NCBI GenBank assembly: GCA_023427865.1
Contig: JAEYZV010000309.1
Span: forward strand, 1 to 12,294
Reading direction: 5' to 3'
Source of the DNA: Acidobacteriota bacterium
GTDB taxonomy: Bacteria > Acidobacteriota > Vicinamibacteria > Vicinamibacterales > Vicinamibacteraceae
Length of the DNA: 12,294 bases
Part shown: in pieces, positions 1-7,438 of the stretch
Numbering within the stretch: the stretch's first letter is position 1
Layout: the number at the start of each line of letters is the position of its first letter
Notes under the pieces: generated by a model
The model's input: the letters and a program-made list of their open reading frames with translations, nothing else
Told to the model about the DNA's origin: nothing
The model's database searches: none
Made by a program: the position numbers and the translations under genes

Positions 1-909
1 GCGGTGGTCACCCCCCCGCTGGGGCCGGCGGCGGCCGACGACAAGGTCTACGTGGTAGCCGGCGACGTCCTCGAGGCACTCGACGCCACCACCGGGCGTG
101 CCGCCTGGCGCCTGCCGCTCGCCGCAGCGGTGTCGGCGCCGCTGGTGGCACGCGCCGGCTGGGTGATCGCCGCCCTCGAGAGCGGCGAGGTCCTGGCGCT
201 GCGCGGCAGCGACGGGACGCTGGTGTGGCGCCAGACGACCGAGGCCCCGGTCGTCGGCGTGGCCGCCGTGAACGGCGACCGCCTGTACCTGCCTGGCAGC
301 GACGGCATCGTGCGTGCCCTGGACGTCAGCAGCGGTGCCCCCATCTGGTCACGCGCGCTCGGCGGCAGCATCGTCGGCATCACGCCGCTCGGCGCGCGGC
401 TCTACGTCGGCTCGACCGACAACCACTTCTACTGCCTCGACGATCGCGATGGCCGGGTCCGCTGGCGCTGGCGGGCAGGCGCCGACCCCATCGGCGCCGC
501 GATCGCCGATGACCAGCGGGTGTACTTCACGTCGCTCGACACCGTGCTGCGGGCGCTCGACCGCGGTCATGGCGCGCAGCGGTGGCGACAGCCGCTCCCC
601 TGGCGCACGCGCACCGGACCGATGCGGGTTGGCAACACGATCGTGGCGGCGGGCATCGCCCTCGACCTGCGAGGCTATGCGCTGGACACCGGTCGCCCGG
701 TCGGGGAATTCGCCCTCTCGGAGAACCGGCTGGAGGTGCTCGAAGGTGCGCCGGTGGTGATTCGGCGCTCGGAGCTGCCGGGCGACTTCATCGTCGCCGC
801 GATCGCCGATGGCCGGCTCGTGGCGCTCGAGCACGTGTTCGGGCTGCCGGCGGTCCCGCTCAGCGCGCTGCCGGGGACACGCGTGGCGCTGACGCCGCCG
901 CCGTCCTGA
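1..909 (+). CDS. PQQ-like beta-propeller repeat protein, 3' part (5' end outside window)
   Basis: The frame is open from the first base to a TGA at 907-909, giving about 302 residues with no real start visible; the GTG at base 4 is just the first possible start, so the gene is 5'-truncated by the window. The sequence is a run of PQQ/BamB-type blades. Each pairs a hydrophobic 'VYV/LYV' strand with 'xALDxxxGxxxW', and the blade-closing Trp codons fall at 106, 226, 346, 463 and 583, a period of 39-40 residues. A sixth, less regular blade follows (around 610-720). Such propellers usually act outside the cytoplasm as binding or scaffold platforms (BamB in outer membrane assembly) or in quinoprotein dehydrogenases. 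No catalytic residues or signal peptide can be judged here, so BamB itself is not claimed. The last 50 bases overlap the convergent aminotransferase gene. Confidence 0.85.
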   Translation, partial: AVVTPPLGPAAADDKVYVVAGDVLEALDATTGRAAWRLPLAAAVSAPLVARAGWVIAALESGEVLALRGSDGTLVWRQTTEAPVVGVAAVNGDRLYLPGSDGIVRALDVSSGAPIWSRALGGSIVGITPLGARLYVGSTDNHFYCLDDRDGRVRWRWRAGADPIGAAIADDQRVYFTSLDTVLRALDRGHGAQRWRQPLPWRTRTGPMRVGNTIVAAGIALDLRGYALDTGRPVGEFALSENRLEVLEGAPVVIRRSELPGDFIVAAIADGRLVALEHVFGLPAVPLSALPGTRVALTPPPS

Positions 910-2110
910 TGACGCGCGCCAGCCGGGCGATGCCCTCCTCGATGCGTGCCTCGGACGCCGCCGAGTAGGCCAGGCGCAGGGCGTTCGCTCCCGTGCCATC
1001 CACGAAGAAGGGCGCACCGGCAACGTAGATCACGCCGGCGTCGACTGCCGCCCTCAACATCTGCCCCGTGTCGACACCGGCGGGGAGCCGGACCCACAGG
1101 AAGAAGCCGCCGCGTGGCGGCGTCCACTGCACGAGATCGCCCGCGAGCCGATCGAGCGCGCCCTCCATCGCCGCGCGCTTGCGCGCGTAGGTTTCGCGCA
1201 GGGTCGGCAGATGATCGTCGAGCACGCCACGCGTGATCGCTTCGTGCACGATCCGCTGGTCGAAGGTGCTCGAACAGAGGTCGGCCGACTGCTTGGCGAC
1301 GTCGAGCCGCGCGACGATCGGCGCAGGCGCGACGACCCAGGCCGTGCGGAACGTCGGTGCCAGCGTCTTGGACGTGCTCTGGACGTAGATCACCCGCCCT
1401 TGCACGTCGTCGGCCTTCACGGGCCGCGTGTCTTCAGGGCGCGTCACGTCGGCAAACCACAGATCGCCGTACGGGTCGTCCTCCACGATGAGGACACCTT
1501 CGCCCTCGCTCCAGTCGAGCAGCGCGCGTCGGCGGGCCAGCCCCATGAGCCCACCCGTGGGGTTCTGGAAGTTCGGTATGACGTAGAGGAACTTCACGCG
1601 GCGACCGGCCTCGCGCTGCGCGCGCAGCACGTCCGCGAGGTGGGCGAGGTCGATGCCGTCGGCGTCCTGCCGCACGCCGACGATGTGCGCGCCGGCGCTG
1701 CGGAAGGCGGCAATGGCCCCCGTGAACGTCGGCAGTTCCACGAGCACCACGTCACCAGGATCGACGAGCAGGCGTGTGACCAGGTCGACGCCCTGCTGCG
1801 AGCCGGTCGTCACGACGATCTCCTCGGAGGTGCAGTCGATGCCGGCCGTACGCAGCCGGGGCACCACCGTCTCGATCAGGGGTCCATAGCCGCGGGTGGG
1901 ACCGTACTGCAGCGTGTCGCGCCCCTGCTCGCGCAGCAGGTCGTCGGCGATGGCGCGATAGGCCTCCCATGCGAACGTCGCCGGGTCCGGATACCCGGGT
2001 GCGAAGGAAATCAGGTCCGGCCGGCCCGCCGCGAGGATGCCCATCTGGCGGATGGCCGATCCGGACAGCTGCGCGCCCATGCGCGAGAACGCCGCGTCGT
2101 ACGTCGTCAT
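860..2110 (-). CDS. PLP-dependent aminotransferase, fold type I (LysN/MocR-like class)
   Basis: This 416-residue protein is a cytoplasmic class I/II aminotransferase of the kind annotated as 2-aminoadipate transaminase (LysN/AadAT) or as a MocR C-terminal domain. It would move an amino group between an amino acid and a 2-oxo acid; the substrate cannot be read from sequence. Family landmarks: TTGSQQG near 101-107 (PLP phosphate loop), N183 in QNPTG, D211 and Y214 in EDDPYG (pyridine contacts), and the Schiff-base Lys K248 in STSKTLAP, with R255 following. There is no GntR DNA-binding domain, so it is an enzyme rather than a MocR regulator. The start at 2110 is chosen because its ATG overlaps the stop of the upstream membrane gene as ATGA; the frame stays open upstream but that part only shadows the membrane gene. 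The lysine box departs from the usual G-x-F-S-K (here Q-S-T-S-K). The TGA at 860-862 lies inside the convergent propeller gene. Confidence 0.9.
   Translation of the reverse strand: MTTYDAAFSRMGAQLSGSAIRQMGILAAGRPDLISFAPGYPDPATFAWEAYRAIADDLLREQGRDTLQYGPTRGYGPLIETVVPRLRTAGIDCTSEEIVVTTGSQQGVDLVTRLLVDPGDVVLVELPTFTGAIAAFRSAGAHIVGVRQDADGIDLAHLADVLRAQREAGRRVKFLYVIPNFQNPTGGLMGLARRRALLDWSEGEGVLIVEDDPYGDLWFADVTRPEDTRPVKADDVQGRVIYVQSTSKTLAPTFRTAWVVAPAPIVARLDVAKQSADLCSSTFDQRIVHEAITRGVLDDHLPTLRETYARKRAAMEGALDRLAGDLVQWTPPRGGFFLWVRLPAGVDTGQMLRAAVDAGVIYVAGAPFFVDGTGANALRLAYSAASEARIEEGIARLARVIRTAAASAPRVSPAAR
2107..2110 (-). promoter_or_regulatory. ATGA stop/start overlap coupling membrane gene to aminotransferase
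   Basis: On the minus strand the bases read ATGA: the TGA ends the membrane protein and the ATG starts the aminotransferase. This arrangement normally gives translational coupling by ribosome re-initiation. Only a weak G-run (complement of 2120-2124) lies upstream as a Shine-Dalgarno candidate, which fits coupling rather than independent initiation. Confidence 0.7.
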
Positions 2111-3111
2111 GCGGGCACGCCCCCGGTCACGGGCGCCTGCGGCAGCGTCACGGCCGGCGCGTCGCAGAGCGACAGGTAGGCTCCCGCTGACGTGAGCCCG
2201 AGGTACTGGAAGACCAGACCTCTGAGCAACCACGCGAGCAGCTGCAGCGGCAGCACCGTCAGCCCGACGAACGGCACGAAGGAGATCAGGCCGAGCCCGG
2301 CCGTTGCAATGAGCGAGGCGAGCGTCGCGACGCCGACCAGCCCGGCGGTCACGATGAACACGCCGAGCATCCGGCTCGTGTCGTACCGCATCAGCGTGAG
2401 CGCCTCGCGTGCCGCCGCGCGCACCGAGACATCGCGGGCGGCCATCACCACCTGCACGACGAGGTACGCGGTGTTCACCATCGCCAGCCAGGCGACGAGC
2501 AGGGCGCTGCAGAGCGCCGCGATGACGGTCCATCCCACGAGGAAGCCTTCCTCGCCGACGGCTCGATAGCCGGCGACGATGACAGCCAGGTACAGGCCGC
2601 CCGACACGAGATAGATGCCCAGCAGCAACGCACCCAGTCGCAGGAATCGCCGGCGCAGCCGACGGGTACCGCGAAGGAATACCTCGACGTCGACGCGGGC
2701 TGCCCGGCGAAGCAGCGCGAGTCGGACCGGGTATCGCTCGAGGGGACCGGCGTGCCGCTGCGCCTCGACCAGCACCGCCATCGTGCCTCCCTTGAGGATG
2801 AACATCAGCGCCGATCCCCCGACGACGGCGACAGCGACCGCGGCGAGGAAGCTGGCGAGCGCCAGCGGGTGCTCGAGGAGCGACGTGGCCACGCCCGTCG
2901 CGCCCTGGCGCAGGTCGAGTTCATCGCCGAGCACGTCCTGCACGTCGGCGTTGAGTGCCAGTGCGACGAGGAACGTGCCGCCCACCACCGGCACGGCCAA
3001 CAGGATCTTGAACGTGGCCTCTGCGATGAACTGCAGGACGACGATGGGCCAGTTGGCGGCGGCCAGCAGGGCGCCGCGCTTGATGGGCAGCTTGATGGCG
3101 GGAATGCGCAT
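2107..3111 (-). CDS. Uncharacterised polytopic membrane protein, about six helices
   Basis: I do not recognise the family with confidence. The 334-residue product is strongly hydrophobic, with segments near 22-53, 83-106, 159-182, 190-222, 249-272 and 276-300. A basic cytoplasmic-looking stretch (about 126-158, rich in Arg) separates the second and third. The overall pattern, a KGG turn after the second helix and a short basic segment before each helix pair, recalls DUF4013 or glycerophosphodiester-phosphodiesterase membrane-domain proteins, but this is a loose resemblance. ATG at 3111 (MRIPAIKLP...) is preferred over an in-frame GTG at 3153, which would add 14 residues of non-membrane character; a possible -10 element at 3140-3145 also favours 3111. 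The stop overlaps the aminotransferase start by four bases, so the two are probably translated together, and the protein may transport or sense something related to the enzyme's substrate. That link is inference. Confidence 0.8.
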   Translation of the reverse strand: MRIPAIKLPIKRGALLAAANWPIVVLQFIAEATFKILLAVPVVGGTFLVALALNADVQDVLGDELDLRQGATGVATSLLEHPLALASFLAAVAVAVVGGSALMFILKGGTMAVLVEAQRHAGPLERYPVRLALLRRAARVDVEVFLRGTRRLRRRFLRLGALLLGIYLVSGGLYLAVIVAGYRAVGEEGFLVGWTVIAALCSALLVAWLAMVNTAYLVVQVVMAARDVSVRAAAREALTLMRYDTSRMLGVFIVTAGLVGVATLASLIATAGLGLISFVPFVGLTVLPLQLLAWLLRGLVFQYLGLTSAGAYLSLCDAPAVTLPQAPVTGGVPA

Positions 3112-3139
3112 AACTTGCGGGTGCCCCCGCGCAGCATCA

Positions 3140-3145
3140 ACTATA
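3140..3145 (-). promoter_or_regulatory. Possible -10 element upstream of the membrane protein gene
   Basis: Minus strand reads TATAGT, one base from the TATAAT consensus and unusual in such GC-rich DNA, 29 bases before the ATG at 3111. No convincing -35 hexamer sits 16-18 bases further upstream (best candidate CGGATC). The element is therefore tentative. If real, the transcript would start inside the longer GTG reading frame and support the ATG start. Confidence 0.25.
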
Positions 3146-3165
3146 GCGAACACGTGAAATACGAT

Positions 3166-3191
3166 CCGGGGGCCGGGGGCCGGGGGCCGGG
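3166..3191 (+). repeat. CCGGGGG heptamer tandem repeat, G-quadruplex-capable
   Basis: The 26 bases are exactly three copies of CCGGGGG plus CCGGG. On the plus strand this gives four G-runs (5, 5, 5 and 3) separated by two-base CC loops, which satisfies the standard four-run G-quadruplex pattern with short loops. It lies in the divergent region between the membrane protein gene (minus) and the kinase gene (plus), about 55 bases from the former's start and 134 from the latter's. A regulatory role is inference; a slippage-prone simple repeat is the null explanation. Confidence 0.85.
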
Positions 3192-3324
3192 TACGTCCGG
3201 GTTCGGCGTATCAATCCCTGCCACGGGGAGGCCCCCGCCTTCGGGTTCGAAGCGTCCATCGTCGGGCGCGAGACGTCCATCTACCGCACCCGAGGCCGAG
3301 TAAGATCCGGCCACTGCCTTCCTG

Positions 3325-6300
3325 ATGCTCCAGCTCGCGCCCGCCTCCTCGCCACGCCCCCGCAGTCTCGTCCTGCGCGTGGTGGCGGTCGGTCTGGCCG
3401 CGATGCTCGTCGTGGGCCTCCTCGGCACGGGCGTGCTGTTGTGGCGGCTCGGAGCCGATGCCGCGGGCACGGCCGCTCGCGTCGAGCGCGACGTACGCGC
3501 CCGCTTCGCGCGCCACGCCGACGCGCTGGCCGCCGCCGCGAGGCAGGTACGCACGAATCCGGCGCTCTCGCCCTCGCTCGAGGCCAGTTCGCGCGACCAG
3601 CGCGTCCTGTTCGACATCGTCGGTGATGCCGCCCGCACCGCCCGGCGCGACATCGCCATCACCGTCGCCACGCCCGACGGCGTGGCCGTGGCGTGGGCGG
3701 GGCGACCGCAAGCGGTGCCGCAGCCGCCTGAGGGAGGAGCCCCTGCTCTGGTGCTGGCCCCAGGCGCACTGGGCCTCCGGCTCGTCTACGTGGAGCCAAT
3801 CCGCCCCTCGGGCAACCCTTCCGCCCCGCCGATCGGGATCATCGCCGCCGAGCAGCTGCTGTCGCGCACCTCGGGGGTGGAGGCGCGCGACACGCTGGCG
3901 GCGCCGTATGAGACCGCGATCATCCCGGTCACGCTGACGCCACGCTTCCTCGGCAGTGCTGCCGAGCGGACCGACGGCCACGTGATCACGATTCTTGCGC
4001 CCTCCGGCGCGGCGCTCGTCGACGTCACCATCGCCGCCGACGACATCGCGAGGGTGCGCGAGCGGTGGTGGCATGCGCTGTACGGCGCCATCGGCGTGAC
4101 GTTCGCGGTCACATGTCTCGTGCTCGCCGGCGTGCTCGCATGGGAGCGGCGTTGGTTGGTGCCGGGAGCGTATCGCCGCTTCACGCTCGGGGCATTCCTC
4201 GCGCTGCTCGTGGCCCGCGTCACGCTGTGGTACGCGTGGCCGCCGCTGCGGCCGCTCGCCGGCGGGTGGGCCGACGGGATCTACCAGGGCGACATCCTCG
4301 GGTGGCTGCACCGCACGCCCGTCGACCTCGTCGCGACGGCGTTCCTCCTGCTCGCGTCGGTGATGCTCGCCGTGGATCCCGTCCGGCGACTGCGCCTGGG
4401 CCTGCGGCGCCATCGCCACCTGCCCGAAACACGACGGCTGTGGTTCACCGGGTCGCTCCTCCTGTCGGGGACGGTCCTGGCGTGCCTGCTCGGCGTGCTC
4501 GCGCGCCTCGTGCAGGACACCGTCACGCACACGGAGCTCGACGTCCTGATGCTCCCGCTGCTGCCGCCCCGCGACCCGGGGCGGTTGCTGGTGCCCCTGG
4601 GCCTCCTGGCGCTCGGCGCCGCGCTCTTCTGGGCAGGTGTCCTGGTGCTGCGCGTTGGCGTGCTGCGCTGGCGGGTCCCGACGCGCGGACCCTGGCGGCT
4701 GCTGCTGGTCCCGCTGCTGATCTGGCCGCTGCCGCTCGCCGTGGCGCTTGCCGTGCTTCACTGGCGCGGCGCGGACCCGCCGGCGTTCGCGTTGCTGGCC
4801 ATGGCCCTTGCCGCGGGCGTGGCCACGCTGGTCAGCGTGAAGGGCCTCGCGTGGTTCCGACGCGGCACGCAGGGGCGGCGGCTCATCACGATCTACGGCG
4901 CGCTGTTGTTGCCGGCGCTCCTGCTCTACCCGCTCCTGCTCCATGCGGTCGGCCACGCCAGGCGCGCGCTCGTGAGCACGCAGTACGCGCCGCAGGTGGT
5001 CACGCACCCGCAGGTCCTGCAGGATCGCCTGTCGGCGGCGCTCGAGGAACTCGACGCCATTCCCGACCTCCCGGCGATGATTGCGGCCGTGCCGCGCGAG
5101 ACCGGGCGGGTCTCGACGGACACGGCCTTCGCGCTCTGGAGCCGCACGGCGCTGGCCAGGGACAAGATCACGTCGGCCGTCGAGGTCTACGCACCGGACG
5201 GGCCGCTCCTCAGCCGGTTCGGCTTCAACTTCCCGGAGTACCAGGCCACCGTGCAGCAGTGGCGCAGTTCGCTCTGCACGTGGGACGTGTTTGCCGAGGC
5301 GGCGCTCTTCGGTTCCGAGGAGCGAAGCATGCTGCACGCCGAACGCGCGGTGTGCGATCGCGACGGGAGCGCCCAGCCCCAGGTGCGCGGCGGAATCATC
5401 CTGCACGTGCTGCTCGACTACAGCTCGCTGCCATTCCTGTCGACGCAGGGGCCCTACTACGACCTGTTCCGCGTGCAGGGAGAAGAGGGCACGCGGCAGC
5501 CGTCCTCGCGCGGCATCGACCTGGTCGTCTACGGGTGGGGGCGATCGCCGATCTACACCTCCAGCGAGCGCGTGTGGCCGCTGCCCCAGCAGGTCTTCGA
5601 CCGCGCCTACGAGTCGCGCGAGGCGTTCTGGGCGACGCAGACGCGTGGCAGTCGCGTCTACGACATCCATGTCTCCAACGATCGGCTCGGCATCTACGTG
5701 GTGGGCGTGCCGCGCGTCAGCGTCATCGAGCACCTGATCCACGTCGCCGAGGTGGCCACCCTCGCCGCGCTCGCCACGCTGCTCGTCCTGGTGGTGCATG
5801 CCATCCTGCATCGCGTCAACCGCCGCGGGCCGCAGCCGGCGACGCTCCTGGTCCGCGAGATCCGCGCCAGCTTCACGCGCAAGCTGTTCCTCGCGTTCGT
5901 GGCCTCTTCGGTCATCCCGGTGCTGACGCTCGCCTTCGTCGTGCGCACGTTCGTGGCCTCGCGGCTGCGCGCCGACGTCGCGGCGGAGGCGACGCGCACC
6001 GCGTCGGTCGCGCAGCGCGTCATCGAGGAGGCGCTCGCGCAGCAGCCGGCGCTCGTCTCGGCCACGGCGCTGACCGACGACGTGATGGTGTGGATCAGCC
6101 GCGTGATCAAGCAGGACGTCAACATTTTCGACGGCCCGACGCTGCTGGCCACGAGCCAGCGCGATCTCTTCTCGCAGGGCCTGCTTCCGGAGCGGACTCC
6201 CGACACGGTCTACCGGGCGATCGCGCTGCAGCGGCTGCCCACCTTCGTCGGCGAGGATCAGATCGGGCCGCTGCAGTACCAGCTGGCGGCCACGCCCATC

Positions 6301-7338
6301 CGCGTCGGCAGTCGCGACGCGATCCTCACGGTGCCGATGACGCTGCGGCAGCGGGAAATCGAGCGCGAGATCGCCGAGCTCGATCGCAGCGTCAATCTCG
6401 GCGCGGTGGTGTTCATCCTGCTGGGAGCCGCCCTCGGCTACTCGATCTCCGGCCGCATCGGCGATCCGGTGCAGCGGCTGACCCGCGCCAGCCGGCGGAT
6501 TGCGGCCGGCGATCTCGACCAGCGCGTCGTCGCACGCACGGCCGACGAGCTGCAGCGGCTCGTGGAAGCCTTCAACAGCATGGCCGCCGAGCTGTCGCGC
6601 CAGCGTGAGCAACTGCAGCGGACCAACCGGCTCGAGGCCTGGGCCGAGATGGCGCGCCAGGTCGCGCACGACATCAAGAACCCGCTGACGCCGATCCAGC
6701 TCTCGGCCGAGCACCTGCGTCGTGTGCACAGGGATCGGGGCGCGCCGCTCTCGCCGGTGCTCGAACAGTGCGTCGACACGATCCTGCTGCAGGTGCGGAT
6801 GTTGCGGCAGATTTCCTCCGAGTTCGCGAGCTTCGCCTCGTCACCGGTGGCCAGGGCGGCGCCGGTCGCGCTGTCGGATCTCGTCGAGGAGGTGCTCGCC
6901 GGCTACCGCATCGGCCTGCCGTCGAACGTGCGCGTGGAAGCCTCGCTGCCCGCGGACCTGCCGGAGGTGTTCATCGACAGGTCGCTGCTCGGACGCGCGA
7001 TGATCAACGTCATCGAGAACGCCTTGCACGCGATGCCGGCCGGCGGCTCGGTGACCGTGGGCGCGCAGCGCCGCGGCCACCAGTGGGTGCGGCTGTCGGT
7101 GGCCGACACCGGCGTCGGGATGGACGACCAGGCCCTGGCCCGCCTGTTCGAGCCCTACTTCTCCACCAAGGCGGCGGGCACCGGCCTCGGGCTCACGATC
7201 GCCAAGCGCAACGTGGAGCTGATGGGAGGACGGATCGAGGTGCAGAGTCGCCGCGGCGTCGGCACCACCGTCTCGCTGGATCTGCCCGTGGCGCCAGCCG
7301 ACACCCCTGCCCCGCCCCCTGCTCCAGACTCGAGGTAG
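3325..7338 (+). CDS. Large multi-pass NtrY-type sensor histidine kinase
   Basis: A 1,337-residue membrane histidine kinase that should autophosphorylate on His and pass phosphate to an unlinked response regulator. The start is tightly bounded: an in-frame TAA sits at 3301-3303 and this is the first ATG after it. About 12 helices are visible: 15-40, 251-273, 286-306, 333-351, 373-396, 421-446, 459-480, 488-506, 520-542, 806-829, 854-878 and 1022-1042. The loops predicted inside are Arg-rich (274-285, 352-372, 447-458, 507-519, 830-853), so the model obeys the positive-inside rule and leaves three large outside regions: 41-250, 543-805 and 879-1021. Then come HAMP (about 1043-1095), HisKA with H1115 in AHDIKNPLTP, and HATPase with N1232 (N box), DTGVGM 1261-1266, the F box around 1275-1279 and GTGLGL 1285-1290. 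All catalytic motifs are intact. Classical NtrY is roughly 720-770 residues, so the N-terminal half is extra. No response regulator is adjacent. Confidence 0.93.
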   Translation: MLQLAPASSPRPRSLVLRVVAVGLAAMLVVGLLGTGVLLWRLGADAAGTAARVERDVRARFARHADALAAAARQVRTNPALSPSLEASSRDQRVLFDIVGDAARTARRDIAITVATPDGVAVAWAGRPQAVPQPPEGGAPALVLAPGALGLRLVYVEPIRPSGNPSAPPIGIIAAEQLLSRTSGVEARDTLAAPYETAIIPVTLTPRFLGSAAERTDGHVITILAPSGAALVDVTIAADDIARVRERWWHALYGAIGVTFAVTCLVLAGVLAWERRWLVPGAYRRFTLGAFLALLVARVTLWYAWPPLRPLAGGWADGIYQGDILGWLHRTPVDLVATAFLLLASVMLAVDPVRRLRLGLRRHRHLPETRRLWFTGSLLLSGTVLACLLGVLARLVQDTVTHTELDVLMLPLLPPRDPGRLLVPLGLLALGAALFWAGVLVLRVGVLRWRVPTRGPWRLLLVPLLIWPLPLAVALAVLHWRGADPPAFALLAMALAAGVATLVSVKGLAWFRRGTQGRRLITIYGALLLPALLLYPLLLHAVGHARRALVSTQYAPQVVTHPQVLQDRLSAALEELDAIPDLPAMIAAVPRETGRVSTDTAFALWSRTALARDKITSAVEVYAPDGPLLSRFGFNFPEYQATVQQWRSSLCTWDVFAEAALFGSEERSMLHAERAVCDRDGSAQPQVRGGIILHVLLDYSSLPFLSTQGPYYDLFRVQGEEGTRQPSSRGIDLVVYGWGRSPIYTSSERVWPLPQQVFDRAYESREAFWATQTRGSRVYDIHVSNDRLGIYVVGVPRVSVIEHLIHVAEVATLAALATLLVLVVHAILHRVNRRGPQPATLLVREIRASFTRKLFLAFVASSVIPVLTLAFVVRTFVASRLRADVAAEATRTASVAQRVIEEALAQQPALVSATALTDDVMVWISRVIKQDVNIFDGPTLLATSQRDLFSQGLLPERTPDTVYRAIALQRLPTFVGEDQIGPLQYQLAATPIRVGSRDAILTVPMTLRQREIEREIAELDRSVNLGAVVFILLGAALGYSISGRIGDPVQRLTRASRRIAAGDLDQRVVARTADELQRLVEAFNSMAAELSRQREQLQRTNRLEAWAEMARQVAHDIKNPLTPIQLSAEHLRRVHRDRGAPLSPVLEQCVDTILLQVRMLRQISSEFASFASSPVARAAPVALSDLVEEVLAGYRIGLPSNVRVEASLPADLPEVFIDRSLLGRAMINVIENALHAMPAGGSVTVGAQRRGHQWVRLSVADTGVGMDDQALARLFEPYFSTKAAGTGLGLTIAKRNVELMGGRIEVQSRRGVGTTVSLDLPVAPADTPAPPPAPDSR

Positions 7339-7359
7339 GGACGGCTGTCCCAGCCGTCC
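7339..7359. terminator. Perfect 9-bp hairpin directly after the kinase stop codon
   Basis: GGACGGCTG (7339-7347), loop TCC, CAGCCGTCC (7351-7359) form a perfect 9-bp stem with a three-base loop, starting at the base after the TAG. It lies between two convergent genes (kinase and pssA) and could end transcription in either direction. There is no T-run on either side, so it is not a textbook intrinsic terminator; it could act as an RNA 3'-end stabiliser or be part of the repeat that follows. Confidence 0.5.
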
Positions 7360-7436
7360 GTCGGCGCTGTCTCACCCGACCGTCTGCGCTGCCTCGGCCG
7401 TCCGTCTGCGCAGTCGGCAGCCGTCCTTCGGCGTCA
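7353..7436. repeat. Degenerate short repeats, core GCCGTCCGTCKGCGC
   Basis: Four related copies fill the gap between the kinase and pssA: GCCGTCCGTCGGCGC from 7353, GACCGTCTGCGCTGC from 7378, GCCGTCCGTCTGCGCA from 7397 and GCCGTCCTTCGGCGTC from 7420. Spacing is irregular (about 19-25 bases). The first copy overlaps the right arm of the hairpin at 7339-7359, so hairpin and repeats may be one element. No coding potential is apparent. Whether it is a genome-wide dispersed family cannot be told from this window. Confidence 0.6.
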
Positions 7437-7438
7437 AT

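Noticed and set aside
1211..2179. Plus-strand frame of 322 codons
   Set aside because: Antisense to the aminotransferase; composition is that of a shadow frame and there is no recognisable motif.
2111..2533. Upstream extension of the aminotransferase frame
   Set aside because: Translates to Arg/Ala-rich sequence overlapping the membrane protein gene; the enzyme's own homology begins after the ATG at 2110.
4065..6608. Plus-strand frame of 847 codons inside the kinase
   Set aside because: Same-strand shifted frame with Ala/Arg/Gly/Pro-rich low-complexity translation; a compositional shadow of the kinase.
3211..6729. Stop-free minus-strand frame of 1,172 codons
   Set aside because: It lies antisense to the kinase gene, whose motifs are intact. 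The translation is Arg/His/Glu/Gln-rich with no domain pattern, as expected for the complementary frame of GC-rich coding DNA.
7339..7436. CRISPR array between the kinase and pssA
   Set aside because: Repeats are too short, diverged and irregularly spaced, no distinct spacers are present and no cas genes are nearby.
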